Of a stretch of 64,000 nt of DNA, positions 49,828 through 60,686 are shown piece after piece. The position numbers were made by a program, and so were the translations under genes. Location: contig RPFO01001317.1 in the NCBI GenBank assembly GCA_009746045.1, forward strand, positions 1 through 64,000, in the 5' to 3' direction. The DNA comes from Mesostigma viride. Its lineage: Eukaryota; Streptophyta; Mesostigmatophyceae; Mesostigmatales; Mesostigmataceae. The first letter of the stretch is position 1, and each line of letters starts with the position of its first letter. The notes beneath the pieces were generated by a model. That model did not search any database. It had not been told where the DNA came from and saw only the letters and a list, made by a program, of their open reading frames with translations.

Positions 49828-51384
49828 TCAGGTATATCGGACAGTGCAGCGGGCGGCATCAAACAAGGCTCGGCACCCGGACGACACTTGGCAGCCAGCA
49901 ATATTAATTGTCTGTAACTCCTTGCAATTCTCTGCAACCACACGAATGCTGGCGTCCGTTACAGCAGGGCAGTGCGACACATTCAAGTACCGAAGGTTCT
50001 TGCATAAGCCAATTTTGCTAATGCTGGTGTCGGTCAATCCGGAGCAAAAGCTTACGTCCAAGGTGGTCAGCGTTGTCAGCGTTGCGATACGCGATTCATG
50101 CACCAGGAACGCTAAGGCCTGGTCTGTCACGCCCCTCGGGCACCGCGCCACACACAAGGCATGTACTTTTGGGTTGGTCACATCAAAGTTCACAAAAATC
50201 CTGGGCACTACGCCCGGGCAAGAGTCTGCAAAAAATGCCTGCAAGTTCGGAGCATTGTCCAACACTTGCGCCAGGCCATTGTGGCTGACGTTGGGGCAGT
50301 GGGACACGTTCAAATACTTGAGACGATGGGCGATCTTGGCTATCGCGTTCAAGCCATCATCTGTCACTTCCTCGCAGCGCGAGATGTCCAACTGCTGCAA
50401 CTGGGTGCAGCAATCCGCCAACCCTTTGAGCCCTGCGTACTCCACATTGGAGCCAGGGATCCACAGGACCTGCAGCTGACGGCATCCCCTGGCAAGAGCC
50501 CGCAGGCCATGCCCCGCTGATATGCCCCAGGCATCCTGGTCGTCGTCCAACGCCACGTCAGCAGCCCCACTCGTGGGCGCCGCGCGGTACAGGCACAGGT
50601 CGACCAGCTTGCGAGCATGGAGCCCCAAATCCATCAGCCCGTCATCGGTTACACGCAGGTTTGGCACCCTCAGCAGCTGAAGCTCCCTACAGTGCTCCGC
50701 AATGGCCGCGATGCCTTTGTCCCCAGCGATGGGTCCCTGGCAGGCTGCCAGCGCCGCCCGCGTGGGCTTGCCCGCATCCAGGTGCGTGAGCGCCTTGCAG
50801 TGCTCCGATATCAGCTTGAGACTGGCGTCCGTGAGGACACAGTCCAGGCCGATGACGTCGATCTTGGTTAGCGCAGGGCACCTGGGGACAAGCCACTCCA
50901 CCGCAGCAACGCACGCCGGCCCCCTCAGGCCCGCGAGCTCTTCCGCGCACAGCTTGGTGACGCGCAGCAGCGCGCTGTCCACGGCCGCCTTGACGGCAGG
51001 CGACACCCGGCGCATCCGGATCCGCTGCACCAGGGGGACAAGCTCCAACAGGTCCGCACCCAGCTCAGGTGTGTTCAGGACCTTGGTTAGGTTGGCCATC
51101 TGGCGGCGAGACAGGGGGAGGCCCTGGGAGGAGTGGACGCCCAAGCCCCCAATAGGGTCCTGCAAATTGAGAACGACATGAAACACGTGCATATATAGTA
51201 AGCACACCTGCAGTTCCCTATTGACAGAGAATCTGGAACCAAGTTGAGCAGATGGTGGCTGACAGCGCAGGGGCACAAGCCAGCAAGTTGCATCGTTTCC
51301 GGCCACACGTGCACGAAGCGCACGATCAAGGAAGTCTAGTTGAGCGGACAGCCAAGCCTTAGTACAGGAAATCGGAAAACACAC
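49828..51384 (-). CDS. cysteine-type leucine-rich-repeat protein (FBXL/AMN1-like)
   Basis: The frame is open for 518 codons. From about residue 150 onward it carries around ten repeats of the LRR-CC type (LTHLDAGK..., LQQLDISRCEEVTDDGLNAIA, LKYLNVSHCPNVSHNGLAQVL, LRYLNVSHCPAVTDASI), as found in FBXL proteins and AMN1. These usually select substrates for SCF ubiquitin ligases. An F-box is not seen upstream. At 51161-51208 the frame contains a likely 48-bp intron (GTGTGC...TTTGCAG) whose length is a multiple of three, so the ORF reads through it. The true start is uncertain; the first codon at 51384 is GTG. Probably a genuine host gene, the only large one in the right half. Confidence 0.7.
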   Translation of the reverse strand: MCFPISCTKAWLSAQLDFLDRALRARVAGNDATCWLVPLRCQPPSAQLGSRFSVNRELQVCLLYMHVFHVVLNLQDPIGGLGVHSSQGLPLSRRQMANLTKVLNTPELGADLLELVPLVQRIRMRRVSPAVKAAVDSALLRVTKLCAEELAGLRGPACVAAVEWLVPRCPALTKIDVIGLDCVLTDASLKLISEHCKALTHLDAGKPTRAALAACQGPIAGDKGIAAIAEHCRELQLLRVPNLRVTDDGLMDLGLHARKLVDLCLYRAAPTSGAADVALDDDQDAWGISAGHGLRALARGCRQLQVLWIPGSNVEYAGLKGLADCCTQLQQLDISRCEEVTDDGLNAIAKIAHRLKYLNVSHCPNVSHNGLAQVLDNAPNLQAFFADSCPGVVPRIFVNFDVTNPKVHALCVARCPRGVTDQALAFLVHESRIATLTTLTTLDVSFCSGLTDTSISKIGLCKNLRYLNVSHCPAVTDASIRVVAENCKELQTINIAGCQVSSGCRALFDAARCTVRYT

Positions 51385-51539
51385 ACATAAGGACAGGTTC
51401 TAATTGCATAATTTCCCAGCTTCAACTATAAAAGGGAACGAGATCCGCGGAAGACAGTGGCTGGCTAATTGCCACGTGCACCGACCGCGCATGAGGCCTA
51501 CAGGCACATGCTAGCTGGAAATGCCGCGACGTTCCTAGG

Positions 51540-51944
51540 TTACCTGGCAAATGACCCAGTCAAGCTTACCAGTGGCGGGATAATGCGAATTCCATCGAGA
51601 AACTCATCGTGCCCCGCGGTCGGAAGGAGACCTGCTTCCGTGGAAACGACGTATCGGCCAGGAGGAAGAATGAAACCTTCCTCGTTCGTTCGGCCATCCA
51701 CGACTGTGTCAATAACTTGGTCAGCATTTGGGCCTTGTAAAACAAGCTGGTTGGCCTCGTCGTTGGAGAGGCGGCACCATTGCCTGATAGTTGCTTTCGG
51801 AATAAAGAATGGCCCGACTGGCCCAGGAAGCGGCCGTGGTAAAGTAACCTCTAGCATCGCTGGGTCTCCCCAGGCGATAACGGTTGATGATAGTATGGAT
51901 TGACCATCTCTACCATCTCCATCGCTAGCCATCATGCTGGTCAT
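51540..51944 (-). CDS. hypothetical protein or first exon, 134 aa
   Basis: ATG at 51944. The acidic start (MTSMMASDGDG) is followed by a compact domain (MLEVTLPRPLPGPVGPFFIP... QWCRLSNDEANQLVL... LPPGRYVVSTEAGLLP). The stop overlaps a possible donor (CCAG|GTAACC), so it may be the first exon of a gene leading toward the LRR frame, although the phases do not match as written. No family is recognised. Confidence 0.45.
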   Translation of the reverse strand: MTSMMASDGDGRDGQSILSSTVIAWGDPAMLEVTLPRPLPGPVGPFFIPKATIRQWCRLSNDEANQLVLQGPNADQVIDTVVDGRTNEEGFILPPGRYVVSTEAGLLPTAGHDEFLDGIRIIPPLVSLTGSFAR

Positions 51945-53160
51945 TCAGGCTAAAAGACGCTCGACACCTTGTCTGGCGAGAAGACGATCTGGTAACAACA
52001 GCCCTTCTTTACAGGCCCTGCTGGCACGTGCGTCGTGCTGTTTTCACTTTGCCCGGCGCCATGGCAGTACAACAACAGACAACAACACGCGAGTTGGCGG
52101 CCTCAATAATTTTTTTAGAACCCATCCTCCATACATACCTTGGTGCCTACTACTGCACACAGGCGGAGCCGAAGGGCTCCGCAGGGGGGCAGGGCCAACC
52201 GGCGAACCGTACAGACATCGAGAACTTTCTCCCAAGATAAATTGCTTCGAGAAGATTACTGTACAGTACGAGTGTACAGTACGAGGATTTCGAGGGAGTC
52301 CGCCTTCGGCCGCATTTGGCCCAACGCCGGTCGGCCAAGTCAGGCGGCGCCGCGCGTGCACCGGGCCCGGATTTGGGCGGGAAACTAGAAAAAAACAGTC
52401 ATTCTCCGTCCATACTGTAGCAACTCTGACTTGAAACCAAATCCAGGTGCAACTCATAAAATGACACTACTTGCTATACTATATATCAAAGAGCCAACAA
52501 GAAAATAGGTTGGCCTCATTAATAGGCCATCATAAATAGGAACAATCATGGCCTCGTATTAGTCATTATTAGTCGGTGGCCCCACCCGCTCACCGCCGCT
52601 GCCTCACTACACTCAAAGTGCATGATGGCCGGGATCCCGGTGGCCCTCATCCGTCTACACGGCGGGGGACAGTCTACCGCGGCTATGACATGGCGGCGGC
52701 CGGATGATGATCGCCGGGCGACTGATCACACTCCGATGTAGTTAGTCGGATGTGAACTTCACATACCTCAGTGGGGTTGCCGAACCCGGGGGCTTGGCGG
52801 CGGCTGCTCAGTCGGTAGTGAGTCACCGCCGACTATGAGCCGGCCGTATGATGACCATTCCAAGAATAGTAAACTGATTGCCGACTTACTGACCGGCTGA
52901 TTGACATGTGTCCACAAGTTCTTCCATATTTTATTGTTTACTGGTTTAAAGACTTCCGGCCGGTAATGATGAAGGACCATCACCATAAAGACCCGAATGC
53001 ATAGTGGCATGCGGCCGACGGCATGTGGCCGGTGGATCTGCCGGCGGACTAGTCAGCAGTGCCGGCCACCCGACAATATAAGTACCGAACTAACCTTTAA
53101 AAAAACGGGTTGACTAACTGATTGAATGCCCTGACTGGCTGACTGCCGCCCGCATTGGAA
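51945..53160. other. gene-free stretch
   Basis: Several short overlapping frames at 51.9-52.5 kb but none with a recognisable domain. A local duplication (tgtacagtacgag, twice) lies near 52260. Nothing else is seen. Confidence 0.3.
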
Positions 53161-53163
53161 CTG

Positions 53164-53393
<230 letters not shown>

Positions 53394-54235
53394 CTGAAGT
53401 GCGTGAACATGCACCATGGCATGTCACGAAGCACTTCATATATTGCAATAAAGCGAGCATTGCAACAATGTTCAGCAATGCATCAGCCCCAGTCCTTAGA
53501 GATCCATTAGAGATCCATTGGAATGTACTTAATGGGTACAGTCGCAGTCATGCCATGGAGCCGGCGGACGGAGGCCACAGGCGGCGGCATGAGGATAGTC
53601 AATGACACTCACCGATTATATATATAGACAAGGCAGGACCGCCTGGACCTGCTGGAAGGCCATCGGGCCCCGTGGTGCGCGCGTTACTACCTGGACGTCA
53701 TATTGGCGCCAACGCCCTCGTTAGCGCTTACCCGGGCTAAGTATCAAGGAGACAACCAGCGCAGGCCAGAAATCGGGAGAATCCGGACCATGGTAGCTCG
53801 AGCCTGCCGATATCTTGTCCGCGTGTTCGAGTCGTTCAAGATGATGAATATGAATGGTGATGGAAATGTGTATCCGTGTGCATTGAAATTATGGCTGGCT
53901 TACGTGTGAGAGTGACCATCTGCGATAAGCACCTTCCCGAGGGGTATGCTCCTGTTTTCTCCCCACGGGCCCCGCGGCCCGTTGCTAGCCAGGGTATAGA
54001 AGTCCGCAGGTGGAGGTTATTGGTCCTGAGGATAGCCGCTACACTACCGCCTCGCGTCTGCCATTACAGTAGAGGACAGCTCGGATGAGGATTACATCCC
54101 CATATAGTGCTTAACGGTGGGGGGATCAGTGATGCAGACGATATTTGTTTAAACTTTTGTGTAATTATTTTTCTAATGAGATTAGCGTAGTACTCCGTGG
54201 CATGCCTTTGCGCATGACACGCAAGTACTTACTTA
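53394..54235. other. gene-free stretch
   Basis: No convincing ORF. It ends in a short (TTAC)n run joining the truncated 3' end of a LINE copy. Confidence 0.35.
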
Positions 54236-55371
54236 CTTACTTATACTTGGGGGAGGTCTCCTTCATCACTACTTGCCATGCATCTATCCTTGCGTACCAT
54301 CTGCCTCCAGATTACAAACCAGGAGGCTGCCCGGGTGTGAGCCCGTCACATCTAGTAGTGTAGCACATGTCCATGCATGCCGAGTCCTGGTCACGAAAAG
54401 TCCACGGGTGGCGGCCCTGCCGCGCGTGGCCTGGGGCACGCCAGGTGAGGACATATCGCCCAGGCTGGGCAGGCTTGGTGCCAGCCAGTCTATCTTATGT
54501 GTCTACCTGATCTGTGCGGGCCAGGTGCCCGGCTAGGCCCAGGCGCCTGTGCCTAATAATAATGTGGGAAACATAGGGCAAATCAGCACACAAATCCTCG
54601 TTACAAATGTGCAAACCAAAAGCGATGTTAAGGGCCTTGCGCAGCATGGTGACGTTGCCGTCGAGTCGTTGCTCCAGCTCCTGCGTCAGTGTGCAGGTCT
54701 CGGCGCCGTCAGCTGGTCAGGATCTTCAGATTGACGACCTTGAAGGGGTCACGTTTGACGATCCGGGGTAGGGAGGGGTTGCTCCACCAGCGGCGGTGGT
54801 CATGGAGTTGCGCCCATGCCATGCCGATCCGTGACGTCAGGTCGTCCTCGCAGTCGGGAAGCCAACTGCCGAGCAGCTTGAAGCGGCCTGAAGTAGGGTA
54901 GTTGACCGCGGCATCGTCTAAGAGGCGGAGTGTGGGTGGGGGCCCTGCCATGCCGAGGGCCAGGGCCTCCGTTTTGGGGCTGATTTCTAGACCAACCGCC
55001 TGAGCCTCGAGCGCCAGGCAGTCCAGCCAAAGTTGGGCAGAAGTCCGGCTTCTTGATGAGCGTGATGTCGTTGGCTTAATAAATGAGGTCAGCTAGTAAA
55101 TTCTGCTTGTTAGTCGGCCCCCCTTCTCCAAGCTCGTTCATGATCACTAGGCCAGGGGCACGGCCAGCAATGCTAGCAAAGCGAGCACGTGCCTGGCGCA
55201 TAACATCATCCACTACAATAATAAACAGGTACGGCGACAGGACGCAACCCTGCCAGACGCCGGTCTGGCAGCAGTGGACATGGCGGTGTAAAGCCGTGTT
55301 GAGTGCGCACCGAAGTGGTCGACCCCTCATACAGCGTGCGGATGACGGTAATCAGGGGAGTGGGGGCAAGA
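54236..55371 (-). mobile_element. LINE copy A (truncated both ends)
   Basis: The minus strand carries RT sequence (RCALNTALHRHVHCCQTGVWQGCVLSPYLF, then a stop where copy B has the YADD box), the middle region, and C-terminal and 3' UTR pieces ending at a (TTAC)n run. The site that is interrupted in copy B is intact here (near 54865), which makes this copy a reference for the hAT-like insertion. Confidence 0.7.
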
Positions 55372-57760
55372 GCATGAGCAAGGACAGCCCATTAATTAAT
55401 TAATTAATTAATTAATAGACACGTGACTTCATCACGTGAGCATAAGTCCTCAGTGGGAGGGGAATTAACATGGGATAGAATGGATGGTGTAAGCTATCTC
55501 AGTAGGTCCTAGTTACGGGGGAGTGGGCACCGCGTCCCGAATCGCTATGAATGCCATACTTGGTCACACGGGGAGCCCCCACAGGCTTGGGGGTGGTCTC
55601 CTTCATCACTACTTGCCATCTATCCTTGCGTACCATCTGCCTCCAGATTACAAACCAGGAGGCTGCCCGGGTGTGAGCCCGTCACATCTAGTAGTGTAGC
55701 ACATGTCCATGCCGAGTCCTGGTCACGAAAAGTCCACGGGTGGCGGCCCTGCCGCGCGCGGCCTGGAGCACGCCAGGTGAGGACATATCGCCCAGGCTGG
55801 GCGGGCTTGGTGCCAGCTAGTCTATCTGATGTATCGACCTGATCTGTGCGGGCCAGGTGCCGGCCCGGCTAGGCCCAGGCGCCTGTGCCTAATAATGTGG
55901 GAAACATAGGGCAAATCAGCGTACAAATCCTCATTACTAATGTGCAAACCAAAGGGGATGTTAAGGGCCTTGCGCAGCATCTTGGCGACGGCGCCGTCGA
56001 GTCGTTGCTCCAGCTCCTGCGTCAGTGTCCAGGTCTCGGCGCCGTAGGTCAGGATCGTCAGCATGACGACCTTGAAGAGGTCACCCTTGACGATCCGGGG
56101 TAGGGCGGGGTTGCTCCACCAGTGGCGGTGGTCATGGAGTTGCGCCCATGCACGCCATGCCGATCCGTGTCGTCAGGTCGTCCTCGCAGTCGGGAAGCCA
56201 ACTGCCGAAGGAGGGGGGACTGACATCCAGCCAAAACAGCACACTCACTCGTGTGTCCGGCGCGGCACCTCCAAACGTGGAGCGGACTCCAAAAATGTGT
56301 CCGGCGGCAGAATTTTTGCGACGGAGTGTACTCCATGCAGTCGAAAATTTTAGGGCGGCGCGAAGAAAAATTTTGTGGAGCTAACTCCTTTTGGCGGTCG
56401 GGCGCCTGGTTTTAGGAAAGGAGTGCGCTAGTGCGCTCTGGTGATCCCGCTAGCTCGGTCAGGCGTTTGATTTTAAAGTGCAGGTGTCCGCTTCGGCCCT
56501 GCTGTACTTACAACTTACACTGAGAACTTACCGAGTATTGGTTGATTCTAGGAAGACGTATCGACTTTCAGGCAGGCGTCAGGTTGTTGTTGTTGATTCT
56601 GACACCGGACCTGGCGTCAGGCAATAGGCATCGAATTTCCGCCGGCTTGACGTCATTCTTCTACTTGGAGAATATGCTATTACTATCGCTTACTAAGAGC
56701 TTCTACTAAGAGATTCTACAAAAAGTGCCACGTGTCGTACAAGCCACGTAGCACGTAGCACACTCCCAAGTCGGTCCGGCGCAGCTTTTTGACAGACTGA
56801 GTGCACTCCAGCACTTTTCACTTTGGCTGGCGCCGGGCGGCGCGGTAGGCCAAACTCTGGAGTACGCTCATGTACGATTTTAGGGGGGGATGTCCCCCCT
56901 CCTACTGCCGAGCAGCTTGAAGCGGCCTGAAGTAGGGTAGTTGACCGCGGCATCGTCTAAGAGGCGGAGTGTGGGTGGGGGCCCTGCCATGCCGAGGGCC
57001 AGGGCCTCCGTTTTGGGGCTGATTTCTAGACCAACCGCCCGAGCCTCGAGCGCCAGGCAGTCCAGCCAAAGTTGGGCCGACTCCAGTTTCTCGATGAGCG
57101 TGATGTCGTCGGCATAAATGAGGTCAGCTAGTAAATTCTGCTTGTTAGTCGGCCCCCCTTCTCCAAGCTCGTTCGTGATCGCTAGGCCAGGGGCACGGCC
57201 TGCAATGCTAGCAAAGCGAGCACGTGCCTGGCGCATAACATCATCCACTACAATAATAAACAGGTACGGCGACAGGACGCAACCCTGCCAGACGCCGGTC
57301 TGGCAGCAGTGGACATGGCGGTGTAAAGCCGTGTTGAGTGCGCACCGAAGTGGTCGACCCCTCCTCATACAGCGTGCGGATGACGGTAATCAGGAGAGGA
57401 CAGACCATAGAGCGTCCCAGAGGACAGAATCAAAAGCCTTGATGAAGTCAACGAAGATCAGGATGGCGGGAAACTCACCACTGAGGTTGCAGGAGAGCGA
57501 TTTCCTCGAAGAGGCGGCGCGCAACGAAGATGGCCATGACGGTGTTGCGCCCAGGACGACAGCCCATTTGACTTTCCCCTAGGTGACGGTCGAGAGCAGA
57601 ACGAAGGCGGTTGAGGATCATGCGCATGAACAACTTGAGTGCGGCGCTCTGGATGCAGACTCCTCGGTAGTGTAGATTAGTCAGGCTTAGCATAGCACGT
57701 GGCTCACGCCTATGCGCATGTGCGCCTATAATGGGACTCCCCACGGATGATGCATTAAGA
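55372..57760 (-). mobile_element. LINE copy B with DNA-transposon insertion
   Basis: Minus-strand sequence runs from RT motifs (57744-57475: LHYRGVCIQSAALKLFMRMILNRL, GCRPGRNTVMAIF) through GVWQGCVLSPYLF and LIYADDITLI (57368-56900). After a 695-bp insertion it continues to the C-terminus (56064-55822) and the (TTAA)n tail at 55392-55418. The RT block order and the catalytic YADD identify a LINE. It is 5'-truncated like the other copies. Confidence 0.75.
56209..56903. mobile_element. hAT-like MITE
   Basis: A 695-bp non-coding element with perfect 12-bp inverted repeats AGGAGGGGGGAC (56209-56220) and GTCCCCCCTCCT (56892-56903). An 8-bp target duplication actgccga (56201-56208 and 56904-56911) flanks it. 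The sister LINE copy at about 54865 carries the single uninterrupted site. An 8-bp duplication suits hAT elements; the G-rich terminus is not the classic hAT sequence, so the superfamily is tentative. Confidence 0.85.
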
Positions 57761-57934
57761 ATTCAGCCAAGCTCTGCCTATGCAGAGAGCTACTCTCTGC
57801 TGAGAAGCCATGCCCTAGCCATTGTTTAGCTATGATGATCTCTCACCCTATGTCCACGCCTTAGGTGCTGGAATACATAGTGGTGCAGGTGCACGTTGTG
57901 CACACAGAGCAGGTGTAGTTTACACCCTACCCTT
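57761..57934. other. short spacer
   Basis: No gene seen between LINE copy B and the gypsy LTR. An inverted repeat (tatgcagagagctactctctgctga) lies near 57780. Confidence 0.3.
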
Positions 57935-58714
57935 TGTAACAAGCAAAAATGACTTTGTTGTTACATCCTTTGTTTTGTGAATGTTTGGCTTTTATTCGAG
58001 GACTTTTGGATCAGTATTGAGAAAGTTATGAGGTTTCTAAGACGACTGTACTTGGAGCTGATACTTTGTCAGCCAACTGATAGGAACCCTCATTGGTCGT
58101 GGCCTGATCCACGTAGGGTTGTAGTTTGTTGGCTGATACTACTGATAGGAGCCCTCATTGGTCGTGGCCTGATCCACGTGGGGTTGTAGTTTGTTAGTTG
58201 GTACTATTGAGTCTTAAATGCTCCTTTGGGACTTCAGTGCTCACGACAGATTTAGGATCTCATGGAAAGATTCTGCCAGGCTGTGTGTGGTGTTGTTCTG
58301 TTTTGTGTGACTAGGATGGATACGAAGATCTTGTATAGGATTCCATGGTTCTGATTGGTTCTCTTCAGGCTAAGGTTGGAGCAAGCTCGACAAGCACGTC
58401 GATATCAAGGACGTGGGGTCGCCATTGTTGCTACGTTGGTTTTGATTCACCATGGTATAATAAAGCTTGGCTTTGTTGTCCAATCCATAAGAGCCCCTTG
58501 GCTATAGACGTCCTTCAGTTCCACAGAGGTCGTCTATACACGAGCTTGTCTTTGTGTCTACAAGGGGTTGTGATTCCCTAAATCACGTGCTGTGGAATTT
58601 CCATCTCAACGTTGCTCGGATACTTGAAGTTCTGCGACTCAGGAAAGCAACCCAGGTAAAAGATCTTTCATATTGGACTGTGGATGATGTTGATGATCAT
58701 TTTTAGTCGTTACA
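57935..58714 (+). repeat. 5' LTR of a Ty3/gypsy element
   Basis: Starts TGTAAC and ends GTTACA, the expected inverted termini, and is directly followed by a primer-binding site. It is 780 bp long and contains a TATAATAAA-type signal near 58456 and a tandem duplication of about 70 bp (about 58060-58200, core ccctcattggtcgtggcctg). The 3' LTR lies outside the window, so identity between LTRs cannot be checked. Confidence 0.7.
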
Positions 58715-58715
58715 T

Positions 58716-58728
58716 TGGTATCGGAGGA
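58716..58728 (+). other. primer-binding site
   Basis: tggtatcggagg, one base after the LTR, matches the initiator-tRNA-Met complement TGGTATCAGAGC at 10 of 12 positions. Confidence 0.6.
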
Positions 58729-59088
58729 TCTCTACTTTGGTGTTTCTCTTGAAGTCGCAACCTTCCGGGTAGTACAACGTTGATCAGATGTCTGTCATCC
58801 GAGAAGATTCATAGAGTTGCGGAAAACTTACGGTGTTACAGACTGAGACACATCCTGATGTGACTGTCTTGCTCTGTAACACTAGAAGTCAGCCGTAACC
58901 GTTGTCTCTACTAGGCAGACGATCGCGACTCCATGTGGAAGTATGAGTAGTTCGAAGACACAATCACCTTTACCCCCTACTAATCAAGGTTTGGAGATCC
59001 GTCATCATCTCTGGAACCCATTGCTAGGGAAGGTGCTGAGACAACTGCTCGTACTCCACGGCGTCAACTTGATTTCAACCGTACTTCT

Positions 59089-60680
59089 ATGTCTGAAGTG
59101 AGGCGGCCCTCGTTGTCCATAGGGCCCAAGTTTTCCGTCATTGCATCTGGTCTCCAACCAGGCGAGCCATCGCTGACAGGCGTGGGTCGAGGAGCGTCAC
59201 TGTCGCCCAGGATTCCAAGCGCGCGAACGAGTCCTGTGCGGAGTGCATCTTCTTCATTTCTTTTCCCGCTAAATACCACGCCTGGAAGAGACGGGACCAG
59301 ACTTGCAGCGGATCGCCTCTCAGCAGCTAAAATCAGATTATTACACGATGAACAACACGCAGCGATGTATAGAAAGATGGTGGAGGAGGTGGAACAGGAT
59401 GTGGGAAGACTTCGTCAGAGAATTGAGGAGGAGGAGGCGGCCATGCGTGACATGGTTGCTGGATTGGGGAGAGAGGCTCCTCGGTTGGGTGACGGAAGGG
59501 TTTTACCTAATAGTACCGCAGTTACTACGAGGAATGAGACGCAGGATAGCGATAGGCAGGATCCAGCGCAGACGACCTCGGTCACCTTCACCACCCCCGC
59601 CAGCGACGTCCCCGTGACCGTCACTATACCACCGCATCAAGGTTCCGCCCCGCCATTTCCAAAAATCGAATCCGTAGACAAGCTGTCGCTCACCAATCTA
59701 ACCCACCGCAGTTTCGATCATTTCTCTACTCGATTCCAGGATGTGTTCGCTATCCACTTTGCTAACTACGGCAAACGAGCGGAAGAACGACTTTCCCTGG
59801 ACATCCAGAAGAAGATGGTTCGACAGCGAATGAGCGACAGTGCAGCCGACAGGTTTGATGAGTTTTTACGATCCTCGGCAGGTAATACTTGCAAGGATTT
59901 GCCATCTCTCATGCTTTCATTTCGACGTTTTCTCCTTCCCCAGGACCAGCTCCGTCTGGACCGGGACGCGTTGGCCAACTGTACTCAGTCGGCCTGACAC
60001 TACCACAATACGTAGAGACGTTTACCAACCTGAGGGCCAAAATCCCCCAGTGCTCTGATTCTGAAGCTCTTCACAGGTTTCTGCATGGGCTCTCCCCTCA
60101 AGTCAGGGTGGATATTGACAAGCATTTCTCCCCTTTCGACTATGTCGAGTGGAAGTGGGATACTGTGCTGTCTTATGCCCTCACGCTGTGCCGTGTCCCT
60201 GACTTTTCCCTCAAGTGGGAGCCTGCTGCAGGCAACCAGGCGCCTGCTGTTAAGAAGCCCCTGAACCAGCTGAACGCTGTGATGGAGGAGCTCAGTGCCA
60301 TGGAGCAGTCCAAAGGAGCCTGTTTCACGTGTGGCCAGCTGGGACACTTTGCACGGGATTGCCCCAAGCGAGACCAGTTCCCAGCGACACCAAGGGTCCT
60401 CAGGGGGTTCTTCCATTCACCAGACCACCATCTTCCCTCCTGGGGTGAGCCAGAGCGACCACAGGGCACAGCCTGGGTTTAGACCCAACTTCCAGGCTTC
60501 GGGCAAGGGACCATTCCAGCCCAAGGGATTCAACAGGCAAGACAGGCGTCGGATGGTCAACGCCCTGTGGCACCTCCTAGCAGAGGAGGAGGAGGGAGAA
60601 GGGAGGCAGACGGCATAGAGGATCAGCAGGTGCAGCCTTCAGTGGGGAGCTCGTCTTCAGATCATCCTCCTGAGCTGCCA
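59089..60680 (+). CDS. gypsy Gag with CCHC zinc knuckle
   Basis: ATG at 59089. A coiled-coil segment (about residues 80-135) precedes the capsid-like region (FPKIESVDKLSL..., FSTRFQDVFAIHF, and after one frame correction near 59990, LPQYVETFTNLRAKIPQC, HRFLHGLSPQVR). A CFTCGQLGHFARDC knuckle at about 60320-60362 binds RNA. The tail is basic and Pro/Gln-rich, then acidic. It joins pol through the A6 run at 60680-60685 if one base is added, so Gag-Pol is probably one polyprotein. Confidence 0.75.
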
Positions 60681-60686
60681 AAAAAC

